A stretch of 43,486 nucleotides of DNA from Elainella saxicola E1. Its GTDB lineage: Bacteria; Cyanobacteriota; Cyanobacteriia; Elainellales; Elainellaceae. The notes below the pieces were generated by a model. That model saw nothing but the letters and a program-made list of their open reading frames with translations. It searched no databases and was not told where the DNA came from. Made by a program: the position numbers and the translations under genes. The DNA lies in NCBI GenBank assembly GCA_002796835.1, contig LUGL01000066.1, positions 1-43,486 on the forward strand. The letters run 5' to 3'. The first letter of the stretch is position 1; each line of letters opens with the position of its first letter. This document shows positions 36,101 to 43,486 of the stretch, one piece after another.

Positions 36101-37870
36101 GTGGTGCTGCCTGCCGATCGTCCAGATTCTCCTCCTCTCTCGCTGTGGCGCGTCCTCAAAAGTTTACGGGCCTATCGTTGGCTATCCATTGGAGCTTTGC
36201 TTAGTTCGCTGCTGCTGACGGCGGCCTATGCCGTGACGCCTCAACTGTTTCGCTGGGGCATCGATCAGGGGATTGCCAAAGGGGATTTGCAGGTTGTATT
36301 AGCCAGTGCAGGGGCGATGGTGGGAGCTGCAGTTGGGCGAGGCCTGTTCAACTTTGGTCAAAGCTTCTGGGCAGAAGCCGCTTCGCAAGGGGTGGCCTAT
36401 GATTTGCGCAATCGAATTTTCAGCAAAATCCAAAATCTTAGCTTTAGCTATCACGATCGCGCCCAAACCTCCCAGCTCCTGACCCGCGTCACCAGCGATA
36501 TTGAACAAATTCGCACGTTTCTCAGCACTAGCTTAGTCCAGGTGATTAGTGCGATCGCCACATTGCTTGGCATTGCGGTGATTTTATTATTGATGAATTG
36601 GCGGCTTGCCCTGATTACGCTGACCGTCATACCGATGGCGGGCTGGTTGTTGGCCCGGTTTTTGCAGCGCAACAGCACCATTTTTCGACTTGTGCAGGAG
36701 CAGTTGGGCAACCTCAACGCTGTTTTGCAAGAGAATTTATTGGGAGTCAGAGTCGTCAAAGCTTTTGTGCGAGAGTCTACTGAAACGCAGCGCTACATCA
36801 GCTTGAATGAAACGCTGGCCGCGACCAATATGAAAACGATCCGGGCAATTCGCAATACGTTTCCGTTTATTTTCCTGCTGAGTAATCTCGTGACTGTCGC
36901 AGTAGTGGGGTATGGCGGCGCATTGGTGATTGGAGGCAATTTTTCAGTGGGGGAACTGGTGGCATTCAATTCCTATTTGCTGCTGTTATTGCAGCCTGTG
37001 TTGCTGATTGGCTTTGCCGCCCCTGCCATTGCTCAAGCTGCTGCTTCCGCCGATCGAGTCTATGAAGTAGTCGATGCGGCGATCGAAATTCGCGATTGTC
37101 CAGGTGCCGTTCCCTTTCAAACCTGCGGCGGCAGAATCACGTTTGAGAATGTGTCATTTCGCTATCCCGGCGCAACTCAGGAAGCGCTGCAGCATGTCTC
37201 GTTTGAAACGAAACCGAAGGAACTCATCGCCATTCTCGGCATGACTGGATCGGGCAAAAGTACGATTATGAACCTGCTGCCTCGCTTTTATGATGTGACG
37301 CAGGGAGCCGTGCGCATTGATGGTCGTGATGTGCGGGATTTTACCTTATCTAGTCTGCGGTCCCATATTGGCATTGTGTTTCAGGAGACTACGCTCTTTT
37401 CCGGAACGATTCGTGACAACATTGCCTATGCCAAGCCTGAAGCGAGCCTGGAAGAAGTGATGGCCGTCGCTCAAACCGCTCAGATCCATGATTTCATCGT
37501 TAGCTTGCCGCAGGGGTATAACACGATCGTCGGCGAACGAGGCGTTGGTCTTTCGGGGGGGCAAAAACAGCGGATTGCCATTGCCCGCACCTTGCTGACG
37601 GACTACAGTATTTTAATTCTGGATGACAGCACTTCCGCGATCGATGCTAAAACCACGGCTGAAATCCAGGCTGCCCTGGATGATTTAATGCGGCGCAAAA
37701 CCTGTACGTCCTTTGTGATTGCTCAGCGAATTAGCACGATTCAAGAGGCCGATCGGATTTTGCTGATCGATAAGGGAAAGTTGGTTGCCCAAGGTACGCA
37801 CGAAGAATTAATGCGATCGAGTCCATTATATGGAGCCATTTTAGAATCGCAAATGAAACAACCCACATAG
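36101..37870 (+). CDS. ABC exporter half-transporter, degenerate NBD partner
   Basis: A 589-residue type IV exporter subunit: six-helix transmembrane domain (about 25-315) and NBD (345-585). Walker A is GMTGSGKS (380-387), signature LSGGQ (484-488), Walker B ILILDD with D509 in place of the catalytic Glu, and the H-loop has Q542 (IAQRIST) in place of His. These substitutions mark the non-catalytic half of heterodimeric exporters such as TM287/288 and LmrCD. The partner is the next gene, 111 bases downstream. It starts at a GTG (36101) with weak upstream signals; no in-frame ATG nearby is better. Probable role: export of a drug or lipid. Its substrate cannot be read from the sequence. Confidence 0.93.
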   Translation: MVLPADRPDSPPLSLWRVLKSLRAYRWLSIGALLSSLLLTAAYAVTPQLFRWGIDQGIAKGDLQVVLASAGAMVGAAVGRGLFNFGQSFWAEAASQGVAYDLRNRIFSKIQNLSFSYHDRAQTSQLLTRVTSDIEQIRTFLSTSLVQVISAIATLLGIAVILLLMNWRLALITLTVIPMAGWLLARFLQRNSTIFRLVQEQLGNLNAVLQENLLGVRVVKAFVRESTETQRYISLNETLAATNMKTIRAIRNTFPFIFLLSNLVTVAVVGYGGALVIGGNFSVGELVAFNSYLLLLLQPVLLIGFAAPAIAQAAASADRVYEVVDAAIEIRDCPGAVPFQTCGGRITFENVSFRYPGATQEALQHVSFETKPKELIAILGMTGSGKSTIMNLLPRFYDVTQGAVRIDGRDVRDFTLSSLRSHIGIVFQETTLFSGTIRDNIAYAKPEASLEEVMAVAQTAQIHDFIVSLPQGYNTIVGERGVGLSGGQKQRIAIARTLLTDYSILILDDSTSAIDAKTTAEIQAALDDLMRRKTCTSFVIAQRISTIQEADRILLIDKGKLVAQGTHEELMRSSPLYGAILESQMKQPT

Positions 37871-37981
37871 AGGCAAAGCGTTTGGATAGTAACCCCTGAC
37901 TTAAACAAAAATTACATTACAAATGTTTCGCCCTTCCTAATCCATTGCAAATCCATCTGATCGATCTACCTATCCCTGATT

Positions 37982-39757
37982 ATGACGAGCACCAGTCCCG
38001 AAGTTGCAAACCAACCTAAACCGTCAATTTCTACACTGCGGCGATTTTTGCAGTATTTGCGACCCTATCGCTCTGAGTTGCCGTTGGCGCTGACTCTGGT
38101 AGCACTGGGTGCAGTCACCCAATCCCTTGGTCCGTTTTTGATTGGTTGGTCGATCGATAATCTGATCATGCAGGGCAACCTGACCGGATTGTTGGGCATG
38201 CTGTGTATTCTCTGCTCCATTTACGGGTTTGGCGTACTGGCGATTCGTGGTCAAATTCTGCGGGTCGGCTGGATCATGCAGCGGCTTTTGGCCCAACTGC
38301 GGCAAGACATTTTCACGAAAATTCAAAGTTTGCCAATCAGCTTTTTCGATCGCAGTGAAGCAGGCGATTTAATGAGTCGCCTCCTCAATGATGTCAGTAC
38401 CGTCAACCAGGCATTTGGGCAAACGATCGCGCAAATGTTGGGCAACTTGTTTAGTTTGATCGGCATTGTGATTGCCATGCTGTCGATTAACTGGCAGCTC
38501 GGTTTGCTCAGCAATTTGGTCGTGCCGCTGATGATCTTTACTACGGGCCTGTTTGCGCGTTGGGCTAGGGCCCGGTTTCGGGTGACCAGAAAGACGATCG
38601 GTGAATTGTCGGCCATGCTGGAAGAGAATATTTCTAGCGTCCGCGAAGCGCAAGCCTTCAACCGGGTGCAGCTCAACATTGAGGAATTTGAGTTGCTGAA
38701 TGCTGCCAACCGAGATGCGAATGTGCAGGCTGTGGCGATTACTGCCGCTTTCTTACCTTCGATCGATTTTCTCAATACTCTGGCAACGGCTGCGGTTCTG
38801 GCCTATGGGGGCTATCTGGCAGTCACAGGAGCAGCAACGGTAGGTGTGGTGACAGCCTTTCTGCTTTATGTTCAGCTTTTCTTTCGGCCCATTCAAATCC
38901 TCAGCCAGTTTTATACTCAGGCTCAGTCGGCGCTGGCAGGTTTGGAGCGGATTTTCTTTCTATTAGATGAACCTGTTCAGCTCCAAGATGCTCCTCATGC
39001 GTTGACCATGCCGCCGATTCGAGGAGAGGTGACGTTTGAGCAGGTCAGTTTTGGCTATCAGCAGAATCAGCAGGTGTTGAAATCGATCAGTTTGCAGGTG
39101 CAGCCCGGACAGATGATCGCGTTAGTCGGTCCAACCGGGGCTGGTAAAAGTACGATCATTAATCTGATTCTGCGCTTTTATGATGTGACGAGTGGTGCAG
39201 TGAAAATTGACGGGATTGATGTACGTCAGGTCACGCAAGCCAGCCTGCGTCGCCAAATTGGTATTGTCTTGCAAGACAACTTGCTGTTTAGCGGCACCGT
39301 TGCCGAAAATATTGCCTTTGGCCGTCCAGATGCGACCCAGGCTGAGATTGAAGCAGCAGCTCAGCTTGCCAACGTTCACGAGTTCATCACCTCTCTACCG
39401 CAGGGCTATACCACGCGGTTAGGCGAGCGAGGGGCACCCCTCAGTCAGGGACAGCGTCAGTTGATCAGCATTGCTCGCGCCGTTTTGATCGATCCACGCA
39501 TTTTGATCTTAGATGAGGCCACAAGCAGTATTGACACTCGCACTGAAAAGTTAATTCAAGCTGCGATCGCCAATCTTTTAAAAGATCGTACCAGTTTTGT
39601 GATTGCTCATCGGCTTAGCACCGTCACCCAGGCCGATCGAGTGTTGGTGATTCAACAAGGCCAAATTGTTGAGCAGGGAACCCATGCTGAACTGATGGCT
39701 CTGCAAGGAGTCTATGCCAATCTTTATGCCCTGCAACTCGGAGCCAGCAATCACTAA
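37982..39757 (+). CDS. ABC exporter half-transporter, catalytic partner
   Basis: A 591-residue exporter subunit. The transmembrane domain spans about 30-320. The NBD has Walker A GPTGAGKS (383-390), Walker B ILILDE with the catalytic E512, and the H-loop H543 (IAHRLST). Its signature is LSQGQ (487-491) instead of LSGGQ. In heterodimeric exporters the degenerate ATP site is formed by the partner's altered Walker B and H-loop with exactly such an altered signature, so this gene and the one upstream form one transporter with a single hydrolysing site. The start is the ATG at 37982, without an obvious ribosome binding site. Confidence 0.94.
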   Translation: MTSTSPEVANQPKPSISTLRRFLQYLRPYRSELPLALTLVALGAVTQSLGPFLIGWSIDNLIMQGNLTGLLGMLCILCSIYGFGVLAIRGQILRVGWIMQRLLAQLRQDIFTKIQSLPISFFDRSEAGDLMSRLLNDVSTVNQAFGQTIAQMLGNLFSLIGIVIAMLSINWQLGLLSNLVVPLMIFTTGLFARWARARFRVTRKTIGELSAMLEENISSVREAQAFNRVQLNIEEFELLNAANRDANVQAVAITAAFLPSIDFLNTLATAAVLAYGGYLAVTGAATVGVVTAFLLYVQLFFRPIQILSQFYTQAQSALAGLERIFFLLDEPVQLQDAPHALTMPPIRGEVTFEQVSFGYQQNQQVLKSISLQVQPGQMIALVGPTGAGKSTIINLILRFYDVTSGAVKIDGIDVRQVTQASLRRQIGIVLQDNLLFSGTVAENIAFGRPDATQAEIEAAAQLANVHEFITSLPQGYTTRLGERGAPLSQGQRQLISIARAVLIDPRILILDEATSSIDTRTEKLIQAAIANLLKDRTSFVIAHRLSTVTQADRVLVIQQGQIVEQGTHAELMALQGVYANLYALQLGASNH

Positions 39758-40007
39758 GCTGAGAAATGTTGAAGTTGCACTGGCAAACTTCCACAGAAAT
39801 ATAAGGAGTCAATGAACTGATGCACTTTATTGCTACGCATGCTCCACTATGCGAGTAATATGAGATTACCTTAGAAGCGTTGTTTGTCTGAATTGTGGAT
39901 CGTTAGGCTTGCTCCATAGCCTGTCTGGATTGTCTGTGAACTCCTGGGTGTACTCTAATTGCGCTTCATCCGCCAGATTCCCGTCCCTATTGTGAGAGCG
40001 GCTAGAT

Positions 40008-40949
40008 ATGAGTAGCATTCCATTGAGGAACATTTTTTTCCCTGCTGTGTTGATGTCGAGTGCAGTCTTTTCGGCGCTTACATTGCCTTTAGTTCTGGTT
40101 GAACCCGCATCCCATTCCCAAGCAATAGATGCTCAAGCGACACAAAATGTTGTAGCCACAGATTCCTCTTCTCTCTTGGCTCAAGGGTTTCAACCCATTC
40201 TGGATATTTTTGAAAGTGGTAATAAAGGATTGGCAATCCGCTATATTGGGTTTTCGATTGTCGCGAGTGTTGGGGCAGGCATTGCCACTGCTGAAGTGAT
40301 GCGAAAAGCCTCTCGCCGCCTGGAAGTACTGAATGAGCGTTTGTCTGCGGTCAATGTGGGTGAAACAGCTCCCTTACCGCTATCTGATTTATCTGCTCCT
40401 GATTTATCTGTTCAGCCGTCCGCGACCGACTGGCCTGAAGCATGGTTTGAAACAGCGGAACATACCCGATCGTTCCTGTCTAAGGTGCAGCAAATGCCCA
40501 TGGATTCATCGCGTTCAGAGTATGTTGGATTAGCAGAGCGTGAATTAGTATACGCAGGTTGGGTATCTTCTGATACAGACAGCGAAGTGGAAACCGTTGT
40601 TGACTATGTTTCAATTAATACAACTGCTGATGATCCTAAAGTAATTCCACTACCAGACGAGGGATCGATCGATCCTGAGTCTACATTTGCAACTCTCCTG
40701 ACCGATCCAGCCTCCTATCAAACTTGCCGTATCAGCGTTCCCCATTCGCGAAAACGGCTGTTCGCCTTGCTGTACCAGGGTGAGTATTATCGGTTGGTGA
40801 GAGCGCGGAAGACTTGGGAGAAAGCACTGGAGTTGGCGGCTCGACTCAAGCAATTGAGCAATGAAGTGCTGATTACCCAAAATGATGCAAATTATACTGT
40901 CTGGATACTGGAGCCTCAAGCATTTCCCTATTCAGCCTATCCGGGATGA
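40008..40949 (+). CDS. Putative membrane protein of unknown function (313 aa)
   Basis: A signal-anchor-like N-terminus (about 10-31, FFPAVLMSSAVFSALTLPLV) is followed by an Ala/Gln/Ser-rich segment and a second hydrophobic helix at about 76-96 (AIRYIGFSIVASVGAGIATAE). A soluble C-terminal part ends in a helix-rich region (RKTWEKALELAARLKQLSNEV). A run rich in Leu, Ser, Asp and Pro (about 118-136) looks like a flexible linker. I do not recognise the family. It stands 250 bases after the exporter pair and is followed by the pentapeptide gene on the same strand with a 167-base gap. The frame is long and the composition protein-like, so it is very likely a real gene. Confidence 0.8.
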   Translation: MSSIPLRNIFFPAVLMSSAVFSALTLPLVLVEPASHSQAIDAQATQNVVATDSSSLLAQGFQPILDIFESGNKGLAIRYIGFSIVASVGAGIATAEVMRKASRRLEVLNERLSAVNVGETAPLPLSDLSAPDLSVQPSATDWPEAWFETAEHTRSFLSKVQQMPMDSSRSEYVGLAERELVYAGWVSSDTDSEVETVVDYVSINTTADDPKVIPLPDEGSIDPESTFATLLTDPASYQTCRISVPHSRKRLFALLYQGEYYRLVRARKTWEKALELAARLKQLSNEVLITQNDANYTVWILEPQAFPYSAYPG

Positions 40950-41116
40950 CTGGCAAACCGTTGCTGACCTGAGGATTTCTTTTTATCTCAAAAATCTAAA
41001 ATATTGGGTTTTCCGCCATAGAATTTCCGGATATATCCAGCATTGGATTGCAAGACTGAGTATCTCATATCTATTTTTAGTATGGAGATCTTTGTCCCCT
41101 CACTAAAGCCGCCAAT

Positions 41117-42178
41117 ATGGATGCTGACGAATTTTTGGAGAGATATGCTGCTGGAGAACGCGATTTTAGCGGTGTCACTCTGGCCCAATCCAACCTTCAA
41201 CAAATCAGTCTGCAAGGTGCAGAATTGTGGGGAGCGGATCTGAGAGGGGCTGACTTGAGCGATGCGAATTTGCAGCAGGTCAGTTTACGCGAAGCCAGCC
41301 TGGTTGGGGCAGTTCTCAGAGGGGCAAACCTCAGACAAGCGGACTTGCGAGAAACTGATTTGGCAGACACCGATCTCCAGGGTGCTGATTTGAGCGAGGC
41401 CCTTTATGATGAAACGACTCGATTTCCCCTGGGGTTTAATCTGGATGCGATCGCAGCCTATTACATTGCTCCAGGGGCTGATCTAAGAGAAGCTAATCTG
41501 CGGGGCATTGATTTGAGCGGGGTGGATTTGAGTGAGGCAAATTTGCAAGATGCTGATTTACAAGCAGCCAACTTGTTTGGGAGTGACTGTAGCCGCGCGA
41601 ATCTCAAAGGTGCGAATTTGAGTCACGCCGATCTCTCAGCAGCAACCTTCTCCCGCGCCGATTTGTCCCATGCTTGTCTGTGGCAGGCTAATCTCAATCG
41701 GGCTAATTTAAGTCACACCAATTTGCTGGGGACAGACCTGAGAGTTCTCAACGACTCTGCCATCACGGCGATCGGTGCACTTTATGACTGGCAAACCCAA
41801 CTGCCGCAGGATCTCCGTTTACAAGCGCTAGGAGCCTATTTGATTCAGCCCGGTGCTGCTTTGCAAGGTGCGGATCTGAGTCAGGCCAAGCTGAGCGGTG
41901 TTGATTTGCAGGGAGCTAATCTTGCCCATGCTAATCTGATGGGGGCTGACCTATGGGGTGCTGATTTAAGTGGCGCTAACCTGGTTCAGGCAGATTTCAG
42001 CCATGCCAATTTGGGAGGCGCTAATTTGACGAGGGCGAATCTCGATCGCACCATTTTCACGAATGCAATTTTGCAGGATGTAGACTGGACCGATACAATT
42101 TTGGCAAATATGGCAAACACCGGTTCTGCTGAACCGATCGCCCCTGACTTTTTTAATCCTGTGGTGGATCATGCCTGA
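41117..42178 (+). CDS. Pentapeptide repeat protein
   Basis: A 353-residue protein. It opens with MDADEFLERYAAGERDFSGV, an N-terminal helix common in cyanobacterial members. Pentapeptide coils (A[D/N]Lxx) cover about 20-95, 122-210 and 249-335, and would form a right-handed quadrilateral beta-helix. Two breaks with a common pattern interrupt it: LYDETTRFPLGF...AYYIAPGADL (96-123) and LYDWQTQLPQDL...AYLIQPGAAL (222-249), each followed by resumption of the coil. No signal peptide is seen, so it is probably cytosolic. The function of such proteins in cyanobacteria is generally unknown. No ribosome binding site is obvious at the ATG. Confidence 0.93.
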   Translation: MDADEFLERYAAGERDFSGVTLAQSNLQQISLQGAELWGADLRGADLSDANLQQVSLREASLVGAVLRGANLRQADLRETDLADTDLQGADLSEALYDETTRFPLGFNLDAIAAYYIAPGADLREANLRGIDLSGVDLSEANLQDADLQAANLFGSDCSRANLKGANLSHADLSAATFSRADLSHACLWQANLNRANLSHTNLLGTDLRVLNDSAITAIGALYDWQTQLPQDLRLQALGAYLIQPGAALQGADLSQAKLSGVDLQGANLAHANLMGADLWGADLSGANLVQADFSHANLGGANLTRANLDRTIFTNAILQDVDWTDTILANMANTGSAEPIAPDFFNPVVDHA

Positions 42179-42196
42179 GGGAATGTAAGAGTGATC

Positions 42197-42958
42197 TTAA
42201 TGCAAAAACTCAACTGTGCGAGGTGGCGCGTTAGTTTGGCGGTTGTCTGGTCGCGTCAGTCGCGTCGGATTTTGCGGTTCCTTTGGAATCAGATAACGTT
42301 CTCCCCAGCCATCATTGCGATCGTCTAAAGAAGGAATCGCCGGGGTTGTGCTGCCGGTTGGCAAAGCGACTTCAATGGACTGATTCACCTGGGCAAAGCG
42401 TTCTCCTTCACCGGTTGTGTATAGCGATCGCTGCGGTAATTGTCGCCCTTGATTCCCTAATGTCTGCTCAACTTTAGGTAATGCACTCACAGGAGCTAAT
42501 GTTGTCAAGAAAATAACTTCAGCATCAGGATTGAGTGCCAGATCGAGATGGCGTTGTTCCAGTTGCCAAGCTTCTTGATAGCGTCCATCCGGCCCAACCT
42601 GCCACAAATTCAAATTTGTCTGCCACTGCCCTTTCATCACCTCAGTGGGATTGTAGGCCAAAATTGAATAGGTGGGATGCGGATTTACCTCCTGATTTGC
42701 TTGACCTGGGTGCAGATAACGCAGCGCAATAACGGTTAAGGGAGTTCGATCGGGCAGATCGGCTCGACCGACGATGGCATATTGACCGGGTCTATCCGAT
42801 AGCGTAACGCGCATATTCCAGTCAATATCTGTGTTTTGTCTGGAAAAGTGAATTGTTTCACAACTAGACAACATAGGCAGCATTCCGATTACTAGGGCGG
42901 CTACCCGGTTCAAGGTTTTACGTTGAAAAATTATGTTTGAGGTTATTAGAGACCACAT
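42197..42958 (-). CDS. Putative lipoprotein of unknown function
   Basis: The ATG at 42958 is preferred over a TTG at 42967. The 253-residue product has a basic then hydrophobic N-terminus and a lipobox-like LSSC (cysteine at residue 33), so it is probably a membrane lipoprotein. The next domain (VTLSDRPGQYAIVGRADLPDRT) is beta-rich and suggests an immunoglobulin-like or similar fold. The C-terminal 50 residues are Pro/Arg/Asn-rich and probably disordered. I do not recognise the family. It is convergent with the pentapeptide gene (18 bases between stops). Confidence 0.75.
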   Translation of the reverse strand: MWSLITSNIIFQRKTLNRVAALVIGMLPMLSSCETIHFSRQNTDIDWNMRVTLSDRPGQYAIVGRADLPDRTPLTVIALRYLHPGQANQEVNPHPTYSILAYNPTEVMKGQWQTNLNLWQVGPDGRYQEAWQLEQRHLDLALNPDAEVIFLTTLAPVSALPKVEQTLGNQGRQLPQRSLYTTGEGERFAQVNQSIEVALPTGSTTPAIPSLDDRNDGWGERYLIPKEPQNPTRLTRPDNRQTNAPPRTVEFLH

Positions 42959-43486
42959 TATGCACAAAAATCCTGTTTAGTTCGGAATGGATTCACGCTG
43001 GTAAATACAGTTCTACCCTTTTAGTCGATCGAATGCGTTGCTCGGATGATATGTAGTGGACGCTCTCAGGGTCGATCGACTGCGTTAAGATACGCGGAGG
43101 ATAGCTGCTGGCTCAGCTAAAAATATAAACCAATTTTTCTCGGATTTTAGAGACACCCAATAGATTTAATTGATTTTCTATTTATTTCAGGTTTGTCTAA
43201 ATTTTTTGTATTTTGATCAAAATTGAACCAAAACATGCAGCAAGATCTGTATTCCATCTTGATTTTGGTTTTTTGGCAGCTGTCGAGAAAAGTTTTTGCC
43301 ATCTTTATGCGTTATCCTATACCCCTTAATCATTGCTTTATAAAATTGGGTTAGAAAAGGAAGGAATTCAGTTTTCAAGCTTCACAGGAATTGCAAATTA
43401 GGGTGGCTGAGTAACGTGAGTTCGCTGAAAACGTCTGGAATCTGTGCATCTTGGATTTAGGATTTGATCAGGTCAGGAGTCGAAGA
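42959..43486. other. 528-bp region at the window end without a recognisable gene
   Basis: AT-rich sequence upstream of the lipoprotein gene. It holds a 6-bp hairpin TAGCTG / CAGCTA (43102-43107 and 43114-43119) and the palindrome at 43210-43223. No credible open frame, RNA gene or terminator was recognised. It probably holds the lipoprotein promoter and the upstream region of a gene beyond the window. Confidence 0.4.
43210..43223. promoter_or_regulatory. 14-bp perfect palindrome
   Basis: ATTTTGATCAAAAT is a perfect palindrome in an AT-rich noncoding stretch about 250 bases upstream of the lipoprotein gene. It could be a dimer binding site; in AT-rich DNA it may also occur by chance. Confidence 0.3.

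Noticed and set aside
43405-43430. A stretch resembling the 16S rRNA 'GTGAGTAACG' segment near the window end
   Set aside because: Only about ten bases match and the flanks do not fit rRNA.

Overview
The window looks like chromosomal DNA of a cyanobacterium, probably a filamentous or multicellular one. The sequence is full of CGATCG and of the HIP1 octamer GCGATCGC (for example at 13029-13036). The gene families also fit: multi-GAF/PAS hybrid kinases with cyanobacteriochrome-like GAF domains, haemagglutination-type TpsA exoproteins, RTX and pentapeptide repeat proteins, and an NB-ARC STAND protein. No rRNA, tRNA or CRISPR array was seen, and the species cannot be named from this evidence.

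Layout. 1-1200 is a decayed mobile-element edge: the end of an ISAs1-type transposase, an N-terminal scrap of an integron-type integrase, then a small intact gene whose 3' end and downstream palindrome are tandemly duplicated. 1308-2837 (-) is an unusual cytochrome P450. 3068-7579 (-) is a 1503-aa hybrid kinase with CBS, GAF and PAS domains. 7797-8084 is a small putative exported protein. 8121-12566 (-) is a large TpsA exoprotein. 12966-14657 is an MscS-family channel. 14988-17996 is a second hybrid kinase with receiver domains at both ends. 18192-19643 (RTX protein) and 19690-22122 (second TpsA protein) run in tandem. 22119-24101 (-) is a subtilisin-like protease with a P domain, and its stop codon interlocks with that of the TpsA gene.

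24596-27889 encodes an NB-ARC protein whose C-terminus is a solenoid of fourteen exact-length 31-residue units. 27981-28463 (-) is a MarR regulator, divergent from an efflux operon (28707-35114) that combines an RND membrane-fusion lipoprotein, an ABC ATPase, an ABC-2 permease and an RND pump; a MarR-type operator lies between them. A Uma2-type nuclease remnant and a PD-(D/E)XK-like protein follow. Then comes a heterodimeric ABC exporter pair (36101-39757) with one degenerate ATP site. The window ends with an unknown membrane protein, a pentapeptide repeat protein and a lipoprotein.

Together the genes describe a cell-envelope and environment-sensing neighbourhood: secreted adhesins, sensory kinases that may be light-responsive, a stress channel and several exporters. 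The most noteworthy items are the DXCF/CH cyanobacteriochrome signatures in the CBS-GAF-PAS kinase, the NB-ARC solenoid with higher-order periodicity and no obvious effector domain, the mixed MFP-ABC-RND operon under a MarR regulator, and the P450 lacking the oxygen-activation motif.
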